From assembly GCF_009807095.1 (NCBI RefSeq), contig NZ_WUCC01000004.1:310001-374000 (forward strand): DNA of 64,000 nucleotides, in the 5' to 3' direction. The DNA is from Rathayibacter sp. VKM Ac-2754. Lineage in GTDB: Bacteria; Actinomycetota; Actinomycetes; Actinomycetales; Microbacteriaceae. Below, in pieces: positions 42,021 through 51,023 of the stretch. Below the pieces are notes generated by a model. The model was given only the letters and a program-made list of their open reading frames with translations. It searched no databases and was not told where the DNA came from. Every line of letters starts with the position of its first letter. Position 1 is the first letter of the stretch. Position numbers and translations under genes: made by a program.

Positions 42021-43793
42021 GTGTCGCACGTCACCGCGATCACCGAGCGCTTCTCGCGCGAGACCCGCCTGTTCGAGGTCCTCCGCGACCCCCGCGGGCA
42101 CGAGATCGTCGAGCGCCACCTCCCGGGGCTCGCCCACTCCTCCATCCTGCACACGCTGCACAGCTACCCCGTCGGGCTCGTCGTCGACACCGAGGAGTCG
42201 CTCGACGCCGCTGGCCGCGAGGCGCTGCTGGGCGAGATCGCGGCGATCCCGACGGAGGAGGCTCCTCCGCTGCGCGAGCAGGAGCAGTTCGTCGCCCCCT
42301 CGGCGTCGTACGAGCCGGCGGAGGTGGACCTCGGCTCGGCCGCGGTCGTCGCGCCGTCGTCGGTGCCGGCCTACGAGCGGTTCGAGCTCGAGCTGCGCGG
42401 CCCGTCGCACGGCAACCCGTTCGTCGACGTCGCCCTGTCGGCGATCGTCGACGGGCCGGGCGGAGCCGTGCGCGTGCCGGGCTTCTACGACGGCGCCGGG
42501 GTGTTCCGCCTCCGCTGGATGCCCGAGGAGCCGGGGGAGCACGCCTGGACCACCTCGAGCACCGCGCGCTCGCTCGATGGGATCACCGGAGCCTTCACGG
42601 TGACGCCTCCCCTCGAGGGCCGGCACGGGCCGGTGCGGGTCGCCGACACGTTCCACTTCGCGCATGCGGACGGCACCCGGCACCGCCCGCTCGGCACCAC
42701 CTCGTACGCGTGGACCCACCAGGGCGACGCGCTGGAGGAGCAGACCCTCGCGACGCTCGCCGACGCGCCCTTCACGAAGATCCGGATGGGCGTGTTCCCG
42801 AAGTCGTACCTCTTCAACGAGAACGAGCCGGTGCTCTACCCGTTCGAGGGGTCGCCCGAGGAGGGGTTCGACCACCGGCGCCCGTCGCCGGTCTTCTGGG
42901 CGCACCTCGAGCACCGCATCGAGCAGCTGGCCGAGCTGGGCATCGAGGCCGACCTGATCCTCTTCCACGCCTACGACCGCTGGGGCTTCTCGACGATGGA
43001 CCCCGTCGCCGACGACCGCTACGTCCGCTACGCGGTCGCGCGCCTCGCCTCCTTCGCGAACGTCTGGTGGTCGCTCGCGAACGAGTACGACCTGCTCTTC
43101 GAGAAGACGGAGGAGGACTGGGAGCGCTTCGCCGCGATCGTGGCCGAGGACGACCCCTCGCGGCACCTGCTCTCGATCCACAACTGCCGCGACTTCTACG
43201 ACTACTCCCGGCCGTGGATCACGCACGCGAGCATCCAGCGGCAGGACGTCTACAAGACCGCCGAGTCGACCACGGAGTGGCGGCGCTGGGGCAAGCCGGT
43301 CGTCGTCGACGAGTGCGCCTACGAGGGCGACATCGACCAGGGCTGGGGCAACATCACCGGCGAGGAGCTGGTGCGCCGCTTCTGGGAGGGCGCGCTGCGC
43401 GGCGGCTACGTCGGCCACGGCGAGACCTACGTGCACCCCGACGACGTGCTCTGGTGGTCGAAGGGCGGCGAGCTGCACGGCACGAGCCCCGCGCGCATCG
43501 CGTTCCTCGAGTCAGTGCTGGCGGCGGGGCCGGCGAACGGCCTCGAGCCGATCCCGCTCGACTGGGACGTCCCGCGCGCCGGCGTCGAGGGCGAGTACTA
43601 CCTCTACTACTTCGGCTTCGACCGCCCGACCTACCGCCGCTTCCTCCTCGAGCCCGACGTGTCGTACACGGTCGACGTGCTCGACACCTGGGGCATGACC
43701 GTCGAGCGCCTGCCCGGCACCTACGCCGGCCGTTTCCGGATCGACCTGCCGGGCCGGGAGTACATCGCGGTCCGCCTGCAGCGCGCGCCCTGA
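42021..43793 (+). CDS. Cytoplasmic glycoside hydrolase of the DUF5060/DUF4038/DUF5605 type
   Basis: A 590-residue protein without a signal peptide. A short helical region (1-75) precedes a DUF5060-type beta-sandwich (about 95-195, YERFELELRGPSHGNPFVDV), a TIM-barrel catalytic domain of the DUF4038 type (about 200-495) and a C-terminal beta domain (510-590) similar to DUF5605. Barrel motifs include GTTSYAWTHQ, FTKIRMGVFPKSYLFNENEP, VWWSLANEYDL (probable acid/base Glu) and PVVVDECAYEGDI (probable nucleophile Glu). Proteins of this layout are putative beta-glycosidases with few characterised members. It is the last gene of the third importer operon and probably cleaves the imported oligosaccharide. 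Confidence 0.82.
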   Translation: MSHVTAITERFSRETRLFEVLRDPRGHEIVERHLPGLAHSSILHTLHSYPVGLVVDTEESLDAAGREALLGEIAAIPTEEAPPLREQEQFVAPSASYEPAEVDLGSAAVVAPSSVPAYERFELELRGPSHGNPFVDVALSAIVDGPGGAVRVPGFYDGAGVFRLRWMPEEPGEHAWTTSSTARSLDGITGAFTVTPPLEGRHGPVRVADTFHFAHADGTRHRPLGTTSYAWTHQGDALEEQTLATLADAPFTKIRMGVFPKSYLFNENEPVLYPFEGSPEEGFDHRRPSPVFWAHLEHRIEQLAELGIEADLILFHAYDRWGFSTMDPVADDRYVRYAVARLASFANVWWSLANEYDLLFEKTEEDWERFAAIVAEDDPSRHLLSIHNCRDFYDYSRPWITHASIQRQDVYKTAESTTEWRRWGKPVVVDECAYEGDIDQGWGNITGEELVRRFWEGALRGGYVGHGETYVHPDDVLWWSKGGELHGTSPARIAFLESVLAAGPANGLEPIPLDWDVPRAGVEGEYYLYYFGFDRPTYRRFLLEPDVSYTVDVLDTWGMTVERLPGTYAGRFRIDLPGREYIAVRLQRAP

Positions 43794-43855
43794 CCCGCGC
43801 CCTCCCGGCGCCGCGTCGTCGTCGAGGGCGGTCCGCGTCCCGGTTCTGAGCCGCC

Positions 43856-44674
43856 TCAGCGGGATCGGACCGCGAACGACTCTCCCGGGGCGACCACTCG
43901 GATGCGGGACGGGTTGACGATCCGCGACCAGAGGGTGGCGGGGTCGCCGTTGAAGGGCGCGAACTCGGGGGAGTCGACCGAGCCCCAGTGATGGAGGACC
44001 AGGTCGGCTCGCGGGTACGCGTTCGCCATCTCGACGGCACCGTCGAAGCCGAAGTGCCATTCGCTGTCGGAGAAGTCGAAGAGGAGGACGTCGGGCTCGG
44101 GCATCGTGAGGTGGTGGTCGCGGATCAGGCGGGAGTCGCCGGGCGCCCAGACGACTCCGTCGGGAGTCCGGATCCAGAAGCCGCAGCTGTCCTCGTCGTG
44201 GAACACCCGGCCCCGGTAGTCGGGCTGCGCGTTCTGCCAGGCGTGGTCGGCGGGCAGCACGGTGACGTCGACGTGGTCGCCGACGGAGAAGGCGTCCCCG
44301 ATGTCGTGGCCGGTCCCGGGGATCCCCTCCTCCGCCATCACGGAGGCGACGTACCGGGTCGAGTGGAACGCGGTCGTCGCGGGCACCAGGTCACGGCAGC
44401 TCGGGATGCTGAAGTGGTCGTTGTCCGCATGAGTGACGAGGATCGCGTCGACACGCGGCACGTCGTCGACGCCGAGCGGGACGTCGATGAGCAACGGCAT
44501 GTCGAAGCCGTGCAGCACGGGGTCGATCAGGATCACGGTTCCGCGAGTGTTCACGAGGAAGCCGGCCATCCCCAGCCAGCGCAGCGTGGTGGCGGCGCTC
44601 TCCGCGAAGGCGTCCTCGCCGATCGGGACACTGGGAGGGGCGACCGCCTGGCGGTGTGGTCGTGCATCGCTCAT
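43856..44674 (-). CDS. UlaG-like MBL-fold metal-dependent hydrolase
   Basis: A 272-residue metallo-beta-lactamase-fold protein. The metal-binding motif reads ILVTHADNDHFSIP (HADxDH), with a further His in VTVLPADHAWQ, the Asp in VVWAPGDSRL and a late LVLHHWGSVD. The branch resembles UlaG (L-ascorbate-6-phosphate lactonase) and related phosphodiesterase-like enzymes such as NAPE-PLD. The FWIRTPDGVVWAPGDS region fits this branch. It is divergent from an MFS exporter across a 207-bp gap that contains the palindrome CTCTCGAGAG (44806-44815) and no gene. The substrate is unknown. Confidence 0.82.
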   Translation of the reverse strand: MSDARPHRQAVAPPSVPIGEDAFAESAATTLRWLGMAGFLVNTRGTVILIDPVLHGFDMPLLIDVPLGVDDVPRVDAILVTHADNDHFSIPSCRDLVPATTAFHSTRYVASVMAEEGIPGTGHDIGDAFSVGDHVDVTVLPADHAWQNAQPDYRGRVFHDEDSCGFWIRTPDGVVWAPGDSRLIRDHHLTMPEPDVLLFDFSDSEWHFGFDGAVEMANAYPRADLVLHHWGSVDSPEFAPFNGDPATLWSRIVNPSRIRVVAPGESFAVRSR

Positions 44675-44881
44675 CGGGTGCTCCTGTTCGTCGAGTCCAC
44701 CCCTCGGGTCTCCCCTTCCCGGGGGCGACCGCTGGGAACTCCTTCGCCGTTCCAGGACCGACCCTAGGCCCCGCTGCTCCGCCCCGGGGTGCTCTGCCCG
44801 AACACCTCTCGAGAGAGCATCCCGCGCGGGCTGCTCGAGGTCTTCGATAGGAGGAGCGACCGAGAGGAACACGAGATCGTG

Positions 44882-46243
44882 ATGGAGACTCCGGCGGCCG
44901 GGCGCCGTCGACTGACGCTGCTGCTCTGCTCGTCGGGCTTCTTCCTGATCACGCTCGACATCCTGATCGTGAACGTCGCCCTGACCGCCATCGGCCGGGA
45001 CCTCGGCGGCGACACGGTCGCGCTGCAGTGGACCATCGACAGCTACACGCTCGTGTTCGCTGCGCTGCTGCTGCTCGCCGGGAACCTGTCCGAGCGCCTC
45101 GGCGCGAAGCGCGCCTTCCGCTCCGGGATCGTCCTGTTCGCGGTGGCGTCGATCGCGTGCGCACTGGCTCCCTCGATCGAGCTGCTGATCACGGCGCGCG
45201 CGGTCCAGGGAGCGGGCGCCGCGGTGATGCTTCCGGCGTCGATGGCGCTGATCCGCGAGGCGTACGCCGACGATCGCGAACGGACGCGGGCGCTGGGCGT
45301 CTGGGCCGTCGGCGGGGCCGTCGCGACGGCCGTCGGCCCGGTGCTGGGCGGTGCTCTCACGACCGGAGACTGGCGGCTCGTCTTCGCGATCAACCTGCCG
45401 GTGTGCGTTCTCATGCTCGTCCTGCTCCGCGCCGTCGGTCGTTCTCCGGTCGCGACCTCCCCGTTCGACTGGGCCGGTCAGCTCGCCTCCCTCGTCGGGC
45501 TCACCGCGCTGGTCTTCGGTCTCATCGAGGGCGGCGCGGTCGGATTCACGTCACCGCTCGTCCTGACGAGTCTCTCGACCGCCGTCGCGGCGATCGTCCT
45601 GTTCCTCGTGATCCAGGCACGGGTCCAGCATCCGATGATGCCGCTCGATCTGTTCCGCTCGAGCGGCATGCGGATCTCGCTCGGTGTGGGCTTCGCCTTC
45701 ATGGTGAGCAACTTCGGCACGGTCTTCGTCCTGAGCCTCTTCCTCCAGCAGCAGCTCGGCCTGCCACCGCTCCTCGCCGGTCTCGTGTTCCTGCCCGGCG
45801 CGGGCTTCAGCATCCTCGGCAACATCGCCAGCGGAGCGCTGGCCAACCGCTTCGGGACCCGCGTCCCGATCGTCTCCGGGCTGCTCCTCATGGCTCTCGG
45901 TCTCGTTCTCGCGGTCGTCACCGCTCCGCTCGCCTCGCCCGTGCTGGTCGGGGCGGCGGTCTGCCTCACCGGACTCGGCGGCGCCGTCACGATGCCGCCG
46001 GTGACCTCTGTCGTGCTGAGCAGCGTCCCGCCCGCCCGAGCCGGGACGGCCAGCGCCGTGTTCAACACGTTCCGTCAGGTCGGAGGCGCGGTGGCGATCG
46101 CCGTCTTCGGCGCCTTCATCGCCGACAGGGCTTCCTTCGTCCCGGGCCTGCAGCTCAGCCTCACCGTCGCGGCCGTCCTCATCGTCGGTGCTGCCGTGGC
46201 GAGCCTCTTCCTCCGCACCGGATCGGCTTCCGTACCGACCTGA
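44882..46243 (+). CDS. MFS transporter, DHA2 (14-TMS drug/H+ antiporter) type
   Basis: A 453-residue integral membrane protein. Family motifs are LDILIVNVALTAIGRDLGG in the first helix, LQWTIDSYTLVFAALLLLAG, motif A SERLGAKRAFRSG and the antiporter motif AVGPVLGGALTTGDWRLVFAIN. This is the layout of EmrB/QacA-type exporters. GTG 44879 (better spaced from AGAGGA) is an alternative start to ATG 44882. It may export a toxic compound related to the divergent metallohydrolase, but that is only a context guess. Confidence 0.9.
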   Translation: METPAAGRRRLTLLLCSSGFFLITLDILIVNVALTAIGRDLGGDTVALQWTIDSYTLVFAALLLLAGNLSERLGAKRAFRSGIVLFAVASIACALAPSIELLITARAVQGAGAAVMLPASMALIREAYADDRERTRALGVWAVGGAVATAVGPVLGGALTTGDWRLVFAINLPVCVLMLVLLRAVGRSPVATSPFDWAGQLASLVGLTALVFGLIEGGAVGFTSPLVLTSLSTAVAAIVLFLVIQARVQHPMMPLDLFRSSGMRISLGVGFAFMVSNFGTVFVLSLFLQQQLGLPPLLAGLVFLPGAGFSILGNIASGALANRFGTRVPIVSGLLLMALGLVLAVVTAPLASPVLVGAAVCLTGLGGAVTMPPVTSVVLSSVPPARAGTASAVFNTFRQVGGAVAIAVFGAFIADRASFVPGLQLSLTVAAVLIVGAAVASLFLRTGSASVPT

Positions 46244-46276
46244 ACGGGCTCTGCCGCGTAGTCGGAGGTGCCCGCG

Positions 46277-46720
46277 TCAGTCCGTGTCGCGGGCGAGCAC
46301 GGCGAGCGACGGCGCGCGCCCCGACTCGATATGGGCGGCGGCGACCGCCTCGGCCAGGCGCGGGTTGCCGGAGCGGATGGCGTCGACCGGCCCGTGGTGC
46401 GCGTCGGACTGCTGTCCCTGGTCTCTCGCGGAGGTGAGGTACGCGAGCCAGGTCATCCGGCCCGAGATGCCGCGCATCAGCGTGCCGAGCAGTTCGCTGG
46501 CACCGATCTCGACGATCGACTCGTGCAGGAGGGTGGAGGTCTCGGAGGCGGCGAGCCAGTCGGCGTCGTCGAGGGCGCGCTGCTCCGCGTCGAGGGCGTC
46601 CAGCATCGGCTGGAGCGAGGCTCCCCTCGCGACCGCCTCCGCGGCGAGCCGGGCGGCCAGGGTCTCCAGGCTGAGCCGCGCGTCGTACAGCTCCAGCCGC
46701 GCGAGTGCTCCCGGCGACGC
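46277..46720 (-). pseudogene. Truncated GntR-family (FCD domain) regulator remnant
   Basis: The frame encodes about 148 residues of an FCD effector domain: LARLELYDARLSLETLAARL, LLHESIVEIGASELL, AHHGPVDAIRSGNPRLAEA and AHIES, with the metal-ligand histidines of the family in place. The N-terminal winged-helix DNA-binding domain is missing. Upstream the frame runs without a start codon into the terminator of the GH3 gene and then into that gene's 3' end, so the 5' half has been lost. An ATG at 46606 would give only half the domain. It is best read as a decayed regulator. Confidence 0.7.
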
Positions 46721-46722
46721 GA

Positions 46723-46759
46723 CAGGGGCGGGCGACCCCCTGAGGGTCGCCCGCCCCTG
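46723..46759 (-). terminator. Strong stem-loop terminator of the GH3 gene
   Basis: Perfect 16-bp arms (CAGGGGCGGGCGACCC and its complement) with a 5-nt loop, 19 bp beyond the GH3 stop codon. The longest perfect stem among the terminators of this window. Confidence 0.8.
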
Positions 46760-46778
46760 CGGACTGGTGGTCAGACGA

Positions 46779-49361
46779 TCATCGTGTCCGCGTAACCGTC
46801 ACGTCCTCGGTCAGCGAGATCTCGCGACCATCGACGGTCGCTGTCAGGGTGACCGCGATCGTCCCTGTCGGGACCGAGGTGCCGGGGAGGGTGATGGTCC
46901 TCGTCACGGTCGCTCCCGCCTTGAGCGCGGGCAGCTTCACCGTGCCGTAGGGAGTCGCGAGGGCCACACCGGCCGCGACGTCCTCGTTGTTCGTCGCCGT
47001 GACGGTCACCTTCGTCGTCCGGCCCGACACCGTCGAGACGGCGGAGAGGTCGATGTCCAGGGTGCTGGTCCGCTCGTACGAGAGTCCGTGGCCGAACTCG
47101 AACAGCGCTCCGTCATCGGTCTCGTCGTATCCGGCGAGGTCGCTGTACTGGTGCTCGACCGCCGCGCGGGTCCCGGCCAGGGCGAACGGCATCCGTCCCT
47201 GCGGGTCGAACCCGCCCGAGAGCACGTCCATCAGCGCCGTCGGGCTGCTGCCGAAGCCGGCCACGATGGCACCGGCGTCGCGCAGTCCGCTGGCCTCGTC
47301 GAGGACGAACGGCTGACGGAAGTACACGTTGAGGATCACCTTGTCGGGATCGCCGACCTCGGCCATGGCCTGCTGCACCACGTCGAGCGACGGGGTCACC
47401 TGCCACGACTCCGACTCCGACATCCCCGTGAAGTCGAGGATGCTCGACTCCCACGGCAGCGAGCCGCCGAAGCGCAGACCGTTGTCGCTGCAGGTCGCCG
47501 CGGGGTCGATCACGCAGGCATCGGTCGCGCCGTAGCGGCTCTCGCCGTCGAGTCCGTCGAAGCCCTCGGCGACGATCGGGTTGATCGGCGCTGTCTCGGC
47601 TGCCACGCGGCTGTCGTACTCACCGGTGTTCACGTTGTTCGCCCGCATCGAGACGATGACGTGGTCGCTGCCCTCCGCGCTCGGGCGGTTGCCGTTCTCG
47701 TCGAGGACGTTGCCGTCGACGACCTCGTAGCCGTACTCGGCCACGACGGCCGGGTCGAGGTCGCCCAGGACGTAGACCTTCGCGCCCGCCGTCAGGGGCA
47801 GCGCGGCGGTGCCGGCCGATGTCGTCTCGTTCTGGAGCAGGACGAGTGACTTGCGCTGGAGGTCGAGAGCGGTCTCCCCGTTCTCGACCGAGCCGACGAT
47901 CGCGTCGGCGGCCGCCGCATCGACGTACGGGTCCTCGAAGAGCCCCATCTGGAACAGCGGGGTCAGCAGGCGGTCGGCGGCGAGCGAGACGCGCTCCTCG
48001 GTGACCAGGCCCTGCTCCACGAGATCGGTGATGGTCTTCGTGTCGCTGAATCCCGACAGCGTGTCGGTACCGCCGTTGATCGCGGTGGCGACCCGCTCCG
48101 GGACTGTCGCGTCTTCGAGACCCCAGGCGCGGTCGTTGATGATCCCGGTGTCGGAGTTCACGTATCCGTCGAAGCCGAGGTCGTCGCGCAGCAGGCCGTT
48201 CACGATCTGGTCCGAGAAGGCCATGCCGAGCGGGTTGTACTGGACTCCCTGGTACTCGACGTCGATCGGGACGCCGTAGTAGGGCATGATCGACGACACT
48301 CCGGCGTCGATCGCGGCCTCGAACGGCTTGATGTGCTCGCCGAACGCGCCGCCCGGGTAGACCTGGGTCTTGCCGAACGAGTAGTGCGGGTCGAAGCCGA
48401 GCTCCTGCGGTCCGCCGCCCGGGAAGTGCTTGAGCGTGAGCGCGACGTCGGTGTCCTCCGAGAGCGAGACGCCCTCGCCGTCGACCGGCCCCTGCAGCTC
48501 GCGCACGAGGGTGCCCATGATCTCGGAGTTGAGGTCGGCGTTCTCGGTGAACGTCTCGTGGGTGCGGTACCAGCGCGGCTCCGTCGAGAGATCGGCCATG
48601 TAGCCGTACATCCCGCGGAGGCCGATCGCCGACCACTCATCGCCCATGACTCCGGTGAAGTCCTCGATGACGCCCATGTCGCCCAGCGACGCCGTGCCGG
48701 TGACCCGCGCCTCGCCGAGCGCCGCCGCAGCGAGTCCCGCCTCCTTGGGGAAGGCCGTCATCGCTCCGGCCGCCTCGTTGATCCCGAAGCGGACATCGGG
48801 ATCGATGTGGTTGCGGGCGTTGGACTTGAACAGCGACGGGATCCCGAGGCGGCTCGACTCGGACAGCTCCTGCACTGAGTTCGTGAACGTCGCGGCCTCG
48901 CTCGCGGTCGGCGAGGTGCACGATGCCGAGGCGGCATCGGCGACGACGCTCCTGAAGACGAAGCGGCGCATGTTCTGGTCGTTCAGGAGCGCCACCCCCG
49001 AGGCAGGCACGATCCCGCGCTCGCCCGTGGTCTCGTCGCAGGAGGCGTTCATGGTGTTGATCAGCATGAGCCCCGCCTTCTCGGCGAGGGTCATCCGGCC
49101 GACGAGGTCGCCGACGCGCTCCTCGACGGAGAGGCGCCAGTCCTCGTAGGGCTCCACGGCTCCGGTGGCGTTGAGATCGCGGAACTGCAGTCCGTCGAGG
49201 GTGACGGTGTCCTTGACCCTCGACTCGATGGTCGGCTGACTGGCTGCGGCTGCGGCGGGGAGGGCCTGGGCCGTGACGGCCCCTCCCGTCAGCGCCAGCG
49301 CGGCGATGGTCGACACTGCGAGCGCCGAGCGCCTCGAGCGTCTGGTCCGGGTGGATGGCAT
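46779..49361 (-). CDS. Secreted GH3 family beta-glycosidase
   Basis: An 860-residue secreted enzyme. The signal peptide has a twin-arginine-rich n-region (TRTRRSRRS) and ends near ALPAAAAAS. The GH3 barrel spans about 60-480 with TLKHFPGGGPQELGFDPHYS and the nucleophile Asp404 in YVNSDTGII. The second (alpha/beta) sandwich follows, with KSLVLLQNE and KVYVLGDLD, and then an Ig-like C-terminal domain with TKVTVTATNNEDVAAGVALA. GH3 enzymes are beta-glucosidases, beta-xylosidases or related; the acid/base residue and specificity cannot be fixed by eye. Start 49361 has AGGAG 8 bp upstream; an upstream ATG at 49409 would put 16 residues before the signal peptide. Confidence 0.87.
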   Translation of the reverse strand: MPSTRTRRSRRSALAVSTIAALALTGGAVTAQALPAAAAASQPTIESRVKDTVTLDGLQFRDLNATGAVEPYEDWRLSVEERVGDLVGRMTLAEKAGLMLINTMNASCDETTGERGIVPASGVALLNDQNMRRFVFRSVVADAASASCTSPTASEAATFTNSVQELSESSRLGIPSLFKSNARNHIDPDVRFGINEAAGAMTAFPKEAGLAAAALGEARVTGTASLGDMGVIEDFTGVMGDEWSAIGLRGMYGYMADLSTEPRWYRTHETFTENADLNSEIMGTLVRELQGPVDGEGVSLSEDTDVALTLKHFPGGGPQELGFDPHYSFGKTQVYPGGAFGEHIKPFEAAIDAGVSSIMPYYGVPIDVEYQGVQYNPLGMAFSDQIVNGLLRDDLGFDGYVNSDTGIINDRAWGLEDATVPERVATAINGGTDTLSGFSDTKTITDLVEQGLVTEERVSLAADRLLTPLFQMGLFEDPYVDAAAADAIVGSVENGETALDLQRKSLVLLQNETTSAGTAALPLTAGAKVYVLGDLDPAVVAEYGYEVVDGNVLDENGNRPSAEGSDHVIVSMRANNVNTGEYDSRVAAETAPINPIVAEGFDGLDGESRYGATDACVIDPAATCSDNGLRFGGSLPWESSILDFTGMSESESWQVTPSLDVVQQAMAEVGDPDKVILNVYFRQPFVLDEASGLRDAGAIVAGFGSSPTALMDVLSGGFDPQGRMPFALAGTRAAVEHQYSDLAGYDETDDGALFEFGHGLSYERTSTLDIDLSAVSTVSGRTTKVTVTATNNEDVAAGVALATPYGTVKLPALKAGATVTRTITLPGTSVPTGTIAVTLTATVDGREISLTEDVTVTRTR

Positions 49362-49493
49362 CGATCGATCTCCTTTGATCCTCTGGCTGAACGCCCGGCT
49401 CGCGGGCACCGCCCCCAGGGGCAGTGGCCCTACTGTGTCGCCGCCCCCAGCGGCCGAGAAGCGATTGCCAGCAGTTGTCGCCGTCGCGGAGGG

Positions 49494-49784
49494 TCAGACC
49501 CGACCGGAGAGATCGAGCGCCACGCGATCGAACCCCGCCGCGCCGACCGCCCGGAGCACCTCGCCCCGCAGCGGGCTGTTCGCGATCAGGCTGAGGTCGC
49601 GCGCGGGCGCGGCGATGATCGCGAGATCACCGTGGTGGAGGACTCTGACCTCCGCGAGTCCCAGACGTCGCAGCTCGTACTCGGCCACATCGACCTGGGT
49701 CGCCTGCTCGGGAGTGAGGCCGCTCACGGCGGCGGAGCTCTCCGCCGTCTCGCCGGCGGTCTCGTTCTTCGACAGGTCGGTCAT
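49494..49784 (-). CDS. Small orphan protein resembling the C-terminal domain of LarE
   Basis: A 96-residue protein. After a disordered start, the part VDVAEYELRRLGLAEVRVLH, HGDLAIIAAPARDLSLI and GFDRVALDLSGRV matches the order and spacing of the C-terminal segment of LarE (ATP-dependent sacrificial sulfur transferase for the nickel-pincer cofactor), but the PP-loop N-terminal two thirds are absent. Two arginines usually seen in the VRVRHHGDLARIEV-like strand are replaced by Leu and Ile. There is no clear ribosome binding site. It may be a regulator-sized derivative of the domain or a gene remnant; coding character is supported by the intact conserved pattern. Confidence 0.55.
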   Translation of the reverse strand: MTDLSKNETAGETAESSAAVSGLTPEQATQVDVAEYELRRLGLAEVRVLHHGDLAIIAAPARDLSLIANSPLRGEVLRAVGAAGFDRVALDLSGRV

Positions 49785-49831
49785 CCGGTCATGGTGCCGT
49801 ATTCCGGCGACACCGCCACCGGTTGCTGCCT

Positions 49832-49872
49832 GTTGCCAGAACAACACCGATCCGGCGGCATCCCTTGGCAAC
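49832..49872 (+). promoter_or_regulatory. GTTGCC...GGCAAC half-sites upstream of the uronate LacI gene
   Basis: GTTGCC (49832-49837) and GGCAAC (49867-49872) face each other across 29 bp in the leader of the LacI gene. They match the arms of the palindrome at 51024-51039, suggesting autoregulation. Confidence 0.45.
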
Positions 49873-49901
49873 TGCGCGCAGGGCTCGCCTACTATCGGGC
49901 C

Positions 49902-51008
49902 ATGGCGAAGACGTCGAGCGGGCCGCCGGACGAGCCGGAGGTCCCCGCGGAGCCGACCGCCAGGCGTCTGACGATCTACGACGTGGCGGCCGCGGCCGGA
50001 GTCGCCCCCTCGACGGTGTCGCGCACCTTCTCGCGGCCGGGCCGGGTCAGCGCCGAGTCGGCCGCGCACATCCGCCGGGTGGCGGCCGAGCTGGGCTACC
50101 GCACTGATCCGCTCACCCGCCCGGCGCCCGCCGTCGAGTCCTCGCTGATCGCGATCGTCGTCGCGGACGTGACGAACCCCTACTTCTTCGACCTGCTCCG
50201 CGGCGCGGAGGAGCAGGCCTCCGAGGCCGACTACACGCTCCTCGTCGCCGACGTCCAGGAGTCGGCGCAGGCCGAGAAGCGGGTGCTCGACCGCACCCTG
50301 CCGATGGTCGCCGGCATCGTCCTGGCCACCTCGCGGCTGTCGGACTCGGCGATCAGGATGGCCGCGAGACAGCGGCCGACGGTACTGCTGAACCGCTCGA
50401 TGAGCGACGTGACGAGCGTCACCTCCGACAACGCGGGCGGGATGGCCCGAGCCGTTGATCACCTGGCGCAGCTCGGCCACACCTCGATCACGTACGCCGG
50501 CGGGCCGGAGGCCTCCTGGGCGAACGGCATCCGGTGGCACGCTCTGCGCGGGGCGACCCAGGAGCGGGGTCTGAGGACGCGCAGGATCGGACCGTTCGAG
50601 CCGACCCAGGCCGGCGGCCTCGCCGCCGCCAACGAGCTGGCCTCGTCGCAGGCGACCTCCGTCATCGCGTACAACGACCTGATGGCCATCGGACTGCTCA
50701 GGGGTCTGCAGAGCCTCGGCGCCCGGATCCCCGAGGACGTGTCGGTGCTCGGGTTCGACAACATCTTCGGCTCCGACTTCTGCACGCCGCCCCTGACGAC
50801 CGTGGCCGCACCGCTGCGGCAGCTCGGTGCCGTCGCGATCGACACCCTCCTCGCCGATCTGCGCGGCGCTGCGCCGCGGCGCCCCAGCGACGCCAGCGGC
50901 GGTCTCAAGACGGCCCTGCTCCCCACCCAGCTGATCGTCCGCGAGTCGACCGGTACCGTCCGCCCGACGCGGCGGTGGGCGAGCATGCGCCGAGCCGGTG
51001 GCCGCTGA
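49902..51008 (+). CDS. LacI-family regulator of the TRAP/hexuronate operon
   Basis: A 368-residue protein with helix-turn-helix LTIYDVAAAAGVAPSTVSRT and hinge HIRRVAAELGYRTD. The effector domain has ADVTNPYFFDLLRGAEEQ, VIAYNDLMAIGLLRGLQSLG and VLGFDNIFGSDFCTPPLTTV. It carries a 25-residue proline/glutamate-rich N-terminal extension. It precedes, in the same direction, the TRAP and uronate genes; the intergenic palindrome CGGCAAC-TC-GTTGCCG is its likely target. A uronate or an intermediate would be the natural inducer. Confidence 0.88.
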   Translation: MAKTSSGPPDEPEVPAEPTARRLTIYDVAAAAGVAPSTVSRTFSRPGRVSAESAAHIRRVAAELGYRTDPLTRPAPAVESSLIAIVVADVTNPYFFDLLRGAEEQASEADYTLLVADVQESAQAEKRVLDRTLPMVAGIVLATSRLSDSAIRMAARQRPTVLLNRSMSDVTSVTSDNAGGMARAVDHLAQLGHTSITYAGGPEASWANGIRWHALRGATQERGLRTRRIGPFEPTQAGGLAAANELASSQATSVIAYNDLMAIGLLRGLQSLGARIPEDVSVLGFDNIFGSDFCTPPLTTVAAPLRQLGAVAIDTLLADLRGAAPRRPSDASGGLKTALLPTQLIVRESTGTVRPTRRWASMRRAGGR

Positions 51009-51023
51009 ACGCACGGCAACTGA

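Noticed and set aside
46606-46720. Intact small GntR gene starting at 46606
   Set aside because: An ATG there would begin in the middle of the FCD domain, and codons upstream clearly encode the missing first helices.
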